From contig JAQBYI010000025.1 in assembly GCA_027622655.1 (NCBI GenBank), positions 1-48,395 of the forward strand: 48,395 nt of DNA, given 5' to 3'. The DNA comes from Gemmatimonadota bacterium. Its GTDB lineage: Bacteria; Gemmatimonadota; Gemmatimonadetes; Gemmatimonadales; Gemmatimonadaceae. Position numbers and translations under genes: made by a program. Positions 1 through 8,282 of this stretch are shown piece by piece. The number at the start of each line of letters is the position of its first letter. Within the stretch, counting starts at the first letter, position 1. The notes below the pieces were generated by a model that worked only from the letters and a program-made list of their open reading frames with translations, searched no databases and was not told the origin of the DNA.

Positions 1-173
1 AAGGTTGCTGCGTGACCGTTGACCCCCGAGTCATCACCTGACTTTCAACTAGAAACGGGACATACCCGTATCCGCTCTCTGAGCGTTTTTGCCCGCGCGA
101 CGGCACCGCACTGCGGGGCACGAATCCGCTGGGCGATCTGGTTGGCTCGATAGTCGCCGAACGCTACCACATA

Positions 174-1763
174 ATGAAGAAGCTGGGCGAAGGTGGAATG
201 GGCACCGTCTACCTCGCCGAGCACGTGAAGATGGGGCGCAAGGCCGCGCTGAAGGTGATGAACCCCGGAATGAACCAGGACGCGGATGCCAGCGCGCGGT
301 TCAATCGTGAGGCGGCCAACGCCAGCCGGCTCAGCCACCCGAACATCTGCGGCATCTACGATTTCGGAGAGACGCCTGAAGGCCTGATCTATCTCGCGAT
401 GGAGTACATCGAGGGCGTTTCGCTCACGGATCTCATTGAGAAGGCGGGCGGACTGACGCCGGCGCGCGCAGCCGCAATCATCCATCAGAGCGCCGACGCG
501 CTGCAGGTTGCACATGACGTCGGGATCGTGCATCGCGATCTCAAGCCCGACAACATCATGATCACCAAGGCGCGCGATGGCAGCGACTCGGCGAAAGTGG
601 TGGACTTCGGCATCGCCAAGGCAAGCTCGAGCGACGCGCAAAAGGTGACCAAGACCGGACTCGTGGTGGGAACACCCGAGTACATGAGCCCGGAACAGCT
701 GGCTGGCGACAAGCTGGACGGACGCAGCGACATCTATTCGCTCGGCCTCGTGGCGTTCAACTGCCTGACCGGAAAGCTCCCGTTCCCGAGCAACAGCGCT
801 CAGGAAGCGATGATAATGCGGCTGACCGATCAGCCCAAGACGCTGGCCGAGATTTCGCCTGAGCGCGAATGGCCGGAGCAGCTTCAGGCCGTGATGGACA
901 AGGCGCTCGCCCGCAACGCCGATGAGCGGTACCAAAGTGCTGCTGAGTTCGGACGCGACATGGCGAAGGCCGTGGAGAACATGCCGGACGCCATGGCCGC
1001 CGAGGGCGCAACGCAGGTGATTGGTGCGGCGGGCGCGGTGGCGGCTGCGGCGGCCAAGACGGCTTTGGCACAGGCCGTGCCCAAGACGCGCGTTGCTGGT
1101 GCCGGCGCGGTTACGCCGGCCGGCGGTGCGCCGCTCGTTGAGACCGCGAAGAGGGGCGGTCTTCCGATGCCGCTCATTGCCGCTGCGGCGGTGATTATCA
1201 TCGGCGGCGGCGCTTTCGGCGCGTATAAAAGCGGAATGCTCGGCGGTGGCGGAACAGACACGACGACCGTCGGGGCGCCGGCCGGTTCACCTGCGGGCGG
1301 AGCGGAAAATCAATCACAGGGCGCCCAGACGCCGCCTGCAAATGCCGGCGGGAATGCACCCGTTGGCGGTAGGAGTGGTGGCACGACGCAGATGAACACG
1401 CCCACGAAAAGCCCAACGAATCCTCCGTCTGATGCGGGGCGTAGTGGCGGGGGAGCTGCGCCAGCCGGAGGAGGCAGCGATCCCGCTGCTGCATTCGAAG
1501 CCGACCGGAAGGCGTGGGCGGAATGGACCGACCCATCGACTATGAGCGAAGCAAGCGCCCAGCGCGTGATTCGGGATGTGACTGGCAAGCTCGCAACCCT
1601 ATCGGGTGACAACCGGGCCGATGCGCTCTACTATCGTGCGTTGGGCTACGTACAACAGGACCGGATCGAGACGGCTTGCAATGACTTTCGCGAAGCAATG
1701 CGTGTCGCTAACAGAACGACGCTCAAGGACAAGGTCCAGCCCTTCCTGGGGAGTTGCCCGTGA
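174..1763 (+). CDS. Membrane-anchored Ser/Thr protein kinase
   Basis: Hanks-type Ser/Thr kinase, 529 aa from the first usable ATG. Visible motifs are the glycine loop (LGEGGMGTVY, residues 4-13), the ATP-binding Lys27, HRD at about 120-122, DFG at about 144-146 and SPEQ in the activation segment. A Gly/Ala/Pro-rich linker leads to one transmembrane segment around residues 330-350 and a roughly 100-residue C-terminal domain, presumably periplasmic, ending in a TPR-like helical pair. The same frame stays open from 42 to 173 and encodes a plausible family N-terminus (CPRDGTALR, then GSIVAERYHI), but that stretch has no ATG, GTG or TTG. The true start is therefore unresolved. The phosphatase and FHA-protease genes follow on the same strand, so it probably provides the phosphorylation read by the FHA domain. 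Confidence 0.9.
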   Translation: MKKLGEGGMGTVYLAEHVKMGRKAALKVMNPGMNQDADASARFNREAANASRLSHPNICGIYDFGETPEGLIYLAMEYIEGVSLTDLIEKAGGLTPARAAAIIHQSADALQVAHDVGIVHRDLKPDNIMITKARDGSDSAKVVDFGIAKASSSDAQKVTKTGLVVGTPEYMSPEQLAGDKLDGRSDIYSLGLVAFNCLTGKLPFPSNSAQEAMIMRLTDQPKTLAEISPEREWPEQLQAVMDKALARNADERYQSAAEFGRDMAKAVENMPDAMAAEGATQVIGAAGAVAAAAAKTALAQAVPKTRVAGAGAVTPAGGAPLVETAKRGGLPMPLIAAAAVIIIGGGAFGAYKSGMLGGGGTDTTTVGAPAGSPAGGAENQSQGAQTPPANAGGNAPVGGRSGGTTQMNTPTKSPTNPPSDAGRSGGGAAPAGGGSDPAAAFEADRKAWAEWTDPSTMSEASAQRVIRDVTGKLATLSGDNRADALYYRALGYVQQDRIETACNDFREAMRVANRTTLKDKVQPFLGSCP

Positions 1764-1775
1764 CTCACGTCACTT

Positions 1776-1803
1776 TTGATTCGCGACGCATCCAATAGAT
1801 ACT
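1776..1803 (+). promoter_or_regulatory. Possible sigma70-type promoter of the phosphatase gene
   Basis: TTGATT (1776-1781), a 16-bp spacer and GATACT (1798-1803) lie in the 110-bp gap between the kinase stop and the phosphatase GTG start. Each hexamer matches consensus at four of six positions. This is a match by eye only; it would allow the phosphatase and FHA-protease genes to be transcribed separately from the kinase. Confidence 0.25.
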
Positions 1804-1873
1804 CGCCCCCCACCTGCACTACCGTCATATTTCGTGACCGTGAATATCAACTGGCCAGCCTACTAACCTCGCC

Positions 1874-3043
1874 GTGACCGGATCCAGACCGACCAGCGGC
1901 GAGATCGTCGTCCACGTCTTCGGACGGACGGACGTAGGCCGAACCCGCGAACACAACGAAGATTGCTTCATTGTCGCCGACCTGACGACGATGAACGCCA
2001 CGCTTCAGCCCGAAGTGCGCGAGCACCGGCCGGGCGAACGCGGCTCGCTGTTCATGGTCGCCGATGGAATGGGCGGCGCGGCAGCAGGCGAAATCGCCAG
2101 CGCGATGGCCACAGAGGTGGTCTTGGCCGAGCTCGATCAACGATGGCGCCACGCGAGTGACGCAACATCAGAGACTTTCGCGCGCGCGCTCAAGGCTGCC
2201 ACCGAAACGGCAAACGCCAAGATCCATCGCTACGCGTCGGAGCACCCCGAAAATCGGGGGATGGGCACCACCGCCACGATCGCAGGGATTCTCGGCGACA
2301 CCCTGTATCTGGTTCAGGTTGGCGACAGCCGTGGCTACGTGATCCGCGGCGGCATGGCGCTCCAAATCACGAAGGACCAGTCGTTGATGCAGAAGCTCAT
2401 CGAGGCAGGCGAGATGACCGCCGAAGAAGCCGAAGTGAGCGAGCGGCGGAACATCATCCTGCAGGCACTGGGCCCGGAGCCGATCGTCAAAGTGGACCTC
2501 ACAAGCCAGCAGGTGCGCCGCGGCGACACGCTGATTCTCTGCAGCGACGGCCTGTCGGGACAGATGCGCGCGCCGGACATCGCCCGCATCGTCAATGAGG
2601 GCCCGGATCTGGTCGCCGTCTGCCGCAACCTGATTGACCTGGCGAACGAGAACGGTGGCCCCGACAACATCACGGTGATCGCGGCGCGCTTCGAAGGCGA
2701 AGGGCTCGCACCGCCATCCGCAAATGAAATCCCCGAACATCACGTGTACACGAGCGAACACGACTCTCGCGCAACTGTGCCGGTGAGCGCGGCGTCCATT
2801 CCCCAGTTTGAGCATGATGAACGAACCGTGTCTCCTGACGCGGTTACCGACGAAGTCACGGCAGTTGGCGCCGGCACGCCGAAGAGTGCTGCGACTCCCG
2901 CCGCTGCCGGCCCCCTCGACGCGCAGGGCAAGCCGCTCGCTCCGGCAAGCCGCATTCCGGTGGGGATGCTCCGCATGGTGTTCGGATTCATTGCGGTGCT
3001 TGTTGCGCTGGGTTTCATTCTGGTCGCGCTTCGAAATAACTGA
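1874..3043 (+). CDS. PP2C-family protein phosphatase with C-terminal membrane anchor
   Basis: PPM/PP2C metal-dependent Ser/Thr phosphatase, 389 aa, of the Stp/PrpC type. The family motifs occur in order: RTREHNED near the N-terminus, VADGMGG (metal-binding Asp), GDSRGY, LCSDGL and GGPDNIT. The catalytic domain fills about residues 10-275. A Pro/Ala-rich linker of about 85 residues leads to one hydrophobic segment at the extreme C-terminus (FGFIAVLVALGFILVAL), so this is a tail-anchored cytoplasmic phosphatase, unlike the usual soluble Stp. Start is GTG at 1874 with no convincing Shine-Dalgarno site. Its TGA overlaps the next ATG by one base (TGATG), which indicates translational coupling. Likely role: reversing phosphorylation by the neighbouring kinase. 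Confidence 0.93.
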   Translation: MTGSRPTSGEIVVHVFGRTDVGRTREHNEDCFIVADLTTMNATLQPEVREHRPGERGSLFMVADGMGGAAAGEIASAMATEVVLAELDQRWRHASDATSETFARALKAATETANAKIHRYASEHPENRGMGTTATIAGILGDTLYLVQVGDSRGYVIRGGMALQITKDQSLMQKLIEAGEMTAEEAEVSERRNIILQALGPEPIVKVDLTSQQVRRGDTLILCSDGLSGQMRAPDIARIVNEGPDLVAVCRNLIDLANENGGPDNITVIAARFEGEGLAPPSANEIPEHHVYTSEHDSRATVPVSAASIPQFEHDERTVSPDAVTDEVTAVGAGTPKSAATPAAAGPLDAQGKPLAPASRIPVGMLRMVFGFIAVLVALGFILVALRNN

Positions 3044-4476
3044 TGCGCGCCGAGTTCCGCATCACCAGCGGATCGCGCGCAGGCCAGCGCGAGGTATTCG
3101 AAAAGAGCGTTGTCGTGATCGGCCGTCATCCGGCAAACGACTTTCGCTTTGACGCCAACAACGACCCCGACGTCTCATCGAAGCACGCGGAGGTCCGGAT
3201 CGTGGGCCACACGGTCATGCTGCGTGACCTCGACAGTACCAACGGCACGTTCCTGAACGGGAAGCGCATCAGCAGTGAGACCACGCTCAGAGACGGCGAC
3301 ATCATCGCGTTCGGCGACTCCGGACCGCGGGTCACGTACCACGATGGGTCCGACGCTGACGCTCCGGGCGCCACCCGGGCATCCCTCGCGCATGGTTCGC
3401 CCGCGGTTGGGGCTTCGGCGGGCGCTGGTTCCGCAGGGCGGCCACGGCGCGACACGACGATGCGAATCGCCGAGGCTGTCGAGGAACAGACTGGAAAGCT
3501 GCGCATCATGATTGGAGGACTCGCCGGGTTGGTCATCATTGGCGTTGGCATTGCGTATTGGGCGGGCAATCGTGGATCGGCGGAAGCCCGGCAGCAGGTC
3601 GCAGCACTGCTCCAGCAGAATGATTCGCTCGCCAGGATGTTCGACAACACGGTGACGCAGCTTCAGGGCCGGAGTGCGGGAATCGACGCGGCGCTGCAGG
3701 CGGCGCGCCGCGAGAGCGACGATCTCCGCCGCCGATTGCAGGCTGCGGCCTCAGGCGGGAATGCCGCAGACGTGGCGGCGATTGCGCAGGACCTGGAAAC
3801 GAGCGCCAGCCGTCAGCGAGCGCTGATGGGTGCGGCGCGGCCAGACTGGGAAACCGTCACTGCGCGAAACGCTCCGGCGATGGTTTTCATCGTTGTTCAG
3901 GCCGAAGACGGCACGAACTCGAGCGGAACCGGCTTCAACGTGAGTCCGTCCGGCCTGATCGTCACCAACCGGCACGTCGTGCGCGACGCCGGCGGACGCA
4001 TGGCCAAGAAGATTGTAGTCAAGTTCGAGAACTCGGATCGCCCGTTCCAGCTCGTGACTGTGGTCAAGGTGAGCGAATCCGACGAGCTGGCGTGGCTCAA
4101 GCTCGAGGGCGGGGGCCGCTATCCGACGGTTCTTGGCGTCGCGCGTACGCCGACGCTGCGCGTGGGCGCGCCCGTAGGGCTGATCGGCTACCCGCTCGGT
4201 ACGGGCACCGCGGGCATGGACGGCGACATCAGTAGCATCAAGCCGGTGAGCACGCTCACCGTTGGTACAGCGAGCAAGGTCCTCGGCGAGACGCTGCAGC
4301 TGGACGTGTATGCCGCGCAGGGATCGAGCGGCAGCCCGGTGTTCAACACGCAGGGACTGGTCGTCGGCGTGCTCTATGGCTCGCCGACCGACAGCAACGG
4401 CCGCATCATCTACGCCGTGCCGTCGTCGAGACTCGCAGCGCAGATGCCGCCCGAAGGCGCCGCTATCGTAAAGTAG
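3043..4476 (+). CDS. FHA-domain transmembrane trypsin-like serine protease
   Basis: 477-aa fusion. Residues 1-102 form an FHA phosphothreonine-binding domain (GRHPANDF, SSKHAEV, STNGT). A disordered linker leads to a transmembrane helix at about 153-176, a coiled coil at about 180-270, and a chymotrypsin/HtrA-like protease domain from about 280. The catalytic triad is readable as His311 (VTNRHVV), Asp347 (SDELAWL) and Ser429 (GSSGSP). No PDZ domain is seen. Topology implies a cytoplasmic FHA sensor and a periplasmic protease, so a kinase-generated phosphothreonine could recruit or gate proteolysis across the membrane. It overlaps the phosphatase by one base and overlaps the convergent GH3 gene by 14 bp at the 3' end. 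Domain calls are firm; the signalling model is inference. Confidence 0.9.
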   Translation: MRAEFRITSGSRAGQREVFEKSVVVIGRHPANDFRFDANNDPDVSSKHAEVRIVGHTVMLRDLDSTNGTFLNGKRISSETTLRDGDIIAFGDSGPRVTYHDGSDADAPGATRASLAHGSPAVGASAGAGSAGRPRRDTTMRIAEAVEEQTGKLRIMIGGLAGLVIIGVGIAYWAGNRGSAEARQQVAALLQQNDSLARMFDNTVTQLQGRSAGIDAALQAARRESDDLRRRLQAAASGGNAADVAAIAQDLETSASRQRALMGAARPDWETVTARNAPAMVFIVVQAEDGTNSSGTGFNVSPSGLIVTNRHVVRDAGGRMAKKIVVKFENSDRPFQLVTVVKVSESDELAWLKLEGGGRYPTVLGVARTPTLRVGAPVGLIGYPLGTGTAGMDGDISSIKPVSTLTVGTASKVLGETLQLDVYAAQGSSGSPVFNTQGLVVGVLYGSPTDSNGRIIYAVPSSRLAAQMPPEGAAIVK

Positions 4477-6052
4477 GCGACACCAGCGCGCGGGCCGCCG
4501 CCTCGAGCATTGGCCGCGCGCTGTCCCAGGCACAGACAAGAGCGGCGTCACCAGGCAGCGCACCCGCAATGGCTGCGGCGGCGCGCGGGTGGCAGCACGC
4601 GATGACAACCACGTCGCGCCCCGGCTCAGCACCGGGAATCGCTGCTGCGCACATGTCCACGATTGCGGCGATGGTTTCATGGCTGGGCCTCTCATCCGCT
4701 GCCGCAGTTCCCGCCCCGCCGGTAGCGTTCGACTCCGGCACGAAGACGATCGCGAGCGGCGCGCGCTCCTTCGGCGACGGAGCAGCCGACTCCGTTACCT
4801 CGATGTGCATGGCGCGCAACGTGGCGGTGAATGGTCCGGCGACCGACGAGTCGCCACTACCCTCGAAGGACGCGCTACCTGCATGGCCGACGAGCACGAC
4901 TTCGATAGTGCCCCCGATACGCGGTCTGCGGCCACGCGCGAAGCGCAGCGAGCTATCGGCCAGCTGGCGGCTCCAGAGCACATCATCCATACTCGGCTCG
5001 CGCGCCGCCGCCGCCGGGCGTGCCCATCCCGCCCAACGTTCGACGCGTTCGATCGCCTGACGCAGCCGGGGCGCGCTTACCTCCCTCCGGCCTGCGGCCC
5101 GAGCGAGCGCGTCGGCCACACCGGAAAGGTCGCCCGGCGCGAGGACGATGTCGCAGCCGGCGACCAGAGCGGCGATCGCCACGCTCGCTTCACTGGTTGG
5201 CGCCATCGTGGGTTCGCGGTCGAACGGCACGGTAGACACGATCCCGTCGAAATGCATTTCCGTTCGCAAAACGTTCTCGATCATCGCGGCCGACGTCATC
5301 GCGCCTTCCGGCGCACCGAACGCCGGCACCGACACCGGCGCAATCATCACCGACGCGACTCCGGCGTCGATCGCCGTGGTGAACGGGTGAAAGTCATTGG
5401 CACGGAGCTGCGAAACGGCGTCCTTCAGCACACGTAGCGACGGGACGGGAGCAAGGCCGTCGTGCGGGCGGACAGCGGACGGGCCGCCCGCTCCGGCTCT
5501 TCCGATCCCCGGGAAGTGCATCGCACAAGCAAGCACGGCGTCGGCCTGGCACGTGTCTATCCATTCAGCGACCACCGCCCCGATAACTGCGGGATCTCCA
5601 CTCGCGCCGCGCGCGCCAACATCGGAATTGCCGAGCGCCACATCCAAGTCGCACACGGGCGCCAGCGCCCAGTTCACGCCCACGTTCTTCAACTCGCGTA
5701 TCGTGAGGAGTGCGGCACGGCGAACGACCGCCGCGTCGAGGGCCGGCCCCGTGCTCCCCTCCGGCTGCACCACCGCTACGGAAGCGATCGCGCCGAACGA
5801 CGGGAGCTCGGTAAGCCCGTCAAAGGTGCCACCGGCTCCCCGCTCCGCCCGGCCTGCGACGAGAATCGGATGGCGCGACTCAGCATGCAGTCGGCCGATG
5901 AGCGCGGCCACCTCGTCACGTGGCCCGCCTTCTACGAGGAATCCGCCGACGCCCAGCTCCAGTGCGTCGTCAACGAGTCCGTCGAGGTAGCGAAATCCGT
6001 GCGCCCGGTCCCATCGCAATGCGGGAACGAGAAGTCGGGCGAGTTCGTTCAC
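4463..6052 (-). CDS. GH3 (NagZ-like) protein, probable pseudoenzyme
   Basis: 529-aa protein with a glycoside hydrolase family 3 TIM barrel (about 1-335) and a C-terminal alpha/beta region like that of two-domain NagZ proteins. NagZ removes GlcNAc from 1,6-anhydro-muropeptides. The fold signature is clear (GVGGFLV, NVGVNWALAPVCDLDV, AMHFPGIG, HFDGIV), but the family KHFPGHG is AMHFPGIG here (Lys to Met178), and the nucleophile motif SDD is STV, placing Val275 where the catalytic Asp belongs. A His is kept at 197. It overlaps anmK by 4 bp and is last in a murQ-anmK-GH3 operon, so it belongs to cell-wall recycling, but ordinary hydrolysis is doubtful. It may be a binding or regulatory homologue. 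No signal peptide is seen. Confidence 0.8.
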   Translation of the reverse strand: MNELARLLVPALRWDRAHGFRYLDGLVDDALELGVGGFLVEGGPRDEVAALIGRLHAESRHPILVAGRAERGAGGTFDGLTELPSFGAIASVAVVQPEGSTGPALDAAVVRRAALLTIRELKNVGVNWALAPVCDLDVALGNSDVGARGASGDPAVIGAVVAEWIDTCQADAVLACAMHFPGIGRAGAGGPSAVRPHDGLAPVPSLRVLKDAVSQLRANDFHPFTTAIDAGVASVMIAPVSVPAFGAPEGAMTSAAMIENVLRTEMHFDGIVSTVPFDREPTMAPTSEASVAIAALVAGCDIVLAPGDLSGVADALARAAGRREVSAPRLRQAIERVERWAGWARPAAAAREPSMDDVLWSRQLADSSLRFARGRRPRIGGTIEVVLVGHAGSASFEGSGDSSVAGPFTATLRAMHIEVTESAAPSPKERAPLAIVFVPESNATGGAGTAAADERPSHETIAAIVDMCAAAIPGAEPGRDVVVIACCHPRAAAAIAGALPGDAALVCAWDSARPMLEAAARALVSPTLR

Positions 6053-7251
6053 GCCGGCGTGTAGGTGCCAAGCACCCGCGGGCCGCGCGCACCGGTGGCG
6101 GTCGGCACGTTCCCGGCCCGCGCCTCGAGATGCAGCCAGCCAAGGAAGGCAAATGCAACGGCCTCCTTGGCGTCGCCATTGAAACAGACGTCGTCGAATC
6201 GGCGAATTCCGCGCCGTTCGAACCCCGATGAATTGGATATGGCAAGCACTTCGTGCTCGATCGCGTCAAAGAGCGCCGGGTTTCGCGCGCCGCCGCCGGA
6301 CAGCACGACCTCTGCGACCGGTTCCGCGACAAACTTATTGAACGCATGCGCGATGCTCCGGGCCGTCAGTGAGACGGCGGTCGCCACAACGTCGGCGTCG
6401 GTGCACCCTTCTCGCGCCGCCCGGCAGCGCGCGATGAAGTCAGCGATGTACGCATCGTTGAAAAGCTCGCGCCCCGTGCTCTTGGGCGGCTCTGCAGTGA
6501 AAAACGGATGCATCATTGAAGCATCTACCACGACCGGAATCGCAGCGCCAGCTCGCGCGAGTGCACCCCCCTCATCGAACTGGAGGTCGGGGCGCAACGC
6601 CCGTGTGACGCCATCGATCACGACGACACCGGGGCCAGTATCGAATGCTCGAACCGACGCCAAGGTTGCCACGGAGGCGGCCGGCGGAACGATCGTCACG
6701 TTCCCGATTCCGCCGAGATTCTGGAGTGCGCGCCAATGAGTGGGCGCCGAAAAAAGAAGTGCGTCGGCGATGGGAACCAGCGGCGCGCCCTGCCCTCCAG
6801 CGGCGACGTCGCGTACACGAAAATCGGAAATGACGGGGAGGCCTACCCGCTCGGCGATCACCGCCGGCTGACCGAACTGCCACGTGGCGTGCGGCGGTTC
6901 GTGCCAAACTGTGTGGCCGTGCGAGGCAATCGCGGCGATATCGGCGTGCGCCACTCCGGCTTCGGCGATCGCTGAAATCGCAGCAGCGCCCAGAAGTGCG
7001 CCGAGATCAAAGTCGAGTCGCGCATACTCGGCGGGCTTCGACCCATTGAGGGCCGCCGCGAGCCGTGTGCGCGTGGTGGAGTCGTACGGGCACTGCACGA
7101 ACGCAAGCAGTTCCGGCGCAATCCGTGCGTCGGCGTCTTCGCGAAAGCGTACGACTGCCGCGCTGATGCCATCGAGCGAAGTGCCCGACATCAGCCCAAC
7201 AATCACGTCGGATTCCGGGCGCGCTGTGCCAGGCCAGACCGTTCGGCTCAC
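6049..7251 (-). CDS. anmK: Anhydro-N-acetylmuramic acid kinase
   Basis: Converts 1,6-anhydro-MurNAc plus ATP to MurNAc-6-phosphate in peptidoglycan recycling; its product is the substrate of the adjacent murQ. Family motifs are the N-terminal VGLMSGTSLDGI, the central NLGGIGNVT, DTGPGVVVID and the C-terminal VVLSGGGARNP. The frame is open to TTG at 7278, but GTG at 7251 has AGGA about 5 nt upstream and gives a 400-aa protein, close to the usual AnmK length, so 7251 is preferred. It overlaps the GH3 gene by 4 bp and lies about 55 bp after murQ, consistent with one transcript. Cytoplasmic. Confidence 0.94.
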   Translation of the reverse strand: MSRTVWPGTARPESDVIVGLMSGTSLDGISAAVVRFREDADARIAPELLAFVQCPYDSTTRTRLAAALNGSKPAEYARLDFDLGALLGAAAISAIAEAGVAHADIAAIASHGHTVWHEPPHATWQFGQPAVIAERVGLPVISDFRVRDVAAGGQGAPLVPIADALLFSAPTHWRALQNLGGIGNVTIVPPAASVATLASVRAFDTGPGVVVIDGVTRALRPDLQFDEGGALARAGAAIPVVVDASMMHPFFTAEPPKSTGRELFNDAYIADFIARCRAAREGCTDADVVATAVSLTARSIAHAFNKFVAEPVAEVVLSGGGARNPALFDAIEHEVLAISNSSGFERRGIRRFDDVCFNGDAKEAVAFAFLGWLHLEARAGNVPTATGARGPRVLGTYTPA

Positions 7252-7306
7252 GACGCTTCCTGGAGGTGACGCGCCCAAGCGGGCGAGTGACCTGACGGTA
7301 CGGCGA

Positions 7307-8251
7307 TCATTTCACCGGGGGCGGAGGGCCGGGAATCAGACGGCGGATGACGCCGCCGACTTCGGCGAGGCGCCGTTCGGCTTCCTCGCGGTCGATCCCG
7401 AGCCGTTGCATCACAATCGCAATTTTCACGGAACCGCCCGCCGCCTCGATCCCATCACGCGCCTGATCGCGCGGCACTCCGGCGACTTCGGCCACGATGC
7501 GTTCGCTGCGATCCCGGAGTTTCGCGTTCGACGCTCTTAAGTCGACCATCAGATTGCCGTATGTCTTGCCGAGGCGAATCATCGCGCCCGTAGAAATCGT
7601 GTTGAGGATGAGCTTTGTGGCCGTCCCGGCCTTCATGCGAGTTGAGCCGGTCACCACTTCGGGTCCGGTGATCGCCACGATCGCGAGGTCAGCCACGGCC
7701 AGTGTCTCAGCCGGAGGCGGCGAGCAGGCCACGATGGCCGTTCGCGCTCCCAGTTCTCTTGCGCGTGCCAGCGCTTCGCGCACATATGTCGTCGAGCCAC
7801 TGGCAGCGATGCCGATAAAGAAATCGCTCGGAGTCACCTTGGCTGCGTCGACGTCGGCACGGGCGCCCGCAGGCTTGTCCTCCGCGCCTTCCTGTGATCT
7901 GGTGAGGGCGGCGTGGCCACCGGCAATGATCCCGTGTACCAACTCATAATGGGCGCCGAATGTCGGCGGAATCTCGCTGGCGTCGAGCACGCCCAGGCGG
8001 CCCGATGTTCCGGCGCCGGCGTATATCAGCCGGCCCCCTTGCCGGATCGCCGATTCGGCCCACTCAATGGCTTGGGCGATTTCCACGCGCTGGGTTGCGA
8101 CCGCAGCGGCCACCAGACGATCCTCGTCGTTTATGAGGTCGACGAGTTCGAGCGGCGACGCGAGGTCGATATCCGCAGTGCGCGGGTTGCGCTGTTCGGT
8201 GACGCGCGGGTCCACGACAGCTAAGTTATGGTTTGCGCGCTGGGCGGCCAA
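7307..8251 (-). CDS. murQ: N-acetylmuramic acid 6-phosphate etherase
   Basis: Cleaves the lactyl ether of MurNAc-6-P to give GlcNAc-6-P and D-lactate. The 314-aa protein has a SIS sugar-phosphate domain with the family signatures YAGAGTSGRLGVLDASE, AASGSTTYV and EVVTGSTRMKAGTATK, then a small C-terminal helical segment (about 255-310) typical of MurQ. It heads the murQ-anmK-GH3 operon. The start is uncertain: TTG at 8251 is the longest form, while GTG at 8215 (VDPRVTEQRNP) gives a family-like N-terminus; neither has a clear Shine-Dalgarno site. It diverges from ggt, whose start is only 31 bp away, so the two promoters must overlap or lie inside the neighbouring coding regions. Confidence 0.95.
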   Translation of the reverse strand: MAAQRANHNLAVVDPRVTEQRNPRTADIDLASPLELVDLINDEDRLVAAAVATQRVEIAQAIEWAESAIRQGGRLIYAGAGTSGRLGVLDASEIPPTFGAHYELVHGIIAGGHAALTRSQEGAEDKPAGARADVDAAKVTPSDFFIGIAASGSTTYVREALARARELGARTAIVACSPPPAETLAVADLAIVAITGPEVVTGSTRMKAGTATKLILNTISTGAMIRLGKTYGNLMVDLRASNAKLRDRSERIVAEVAGVPRDQARDGIEAAGGSVKIAIVMQRLGIDREEAERRLAEVGGVIRRLIPGPPPPVK

Positions 8252-8282
8252 CGCCCAGATGGTTCACAACCGGAGGCCCGCT

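Noticed and set aside
174-4476. Kinase/phosphatase/protease cassette as anti-phage defence
   Set aside because: No nuclease, nucleotide-cyclase or other effector, no mobile element and a core-genome setting; ordinary signalling is the simpler reading.
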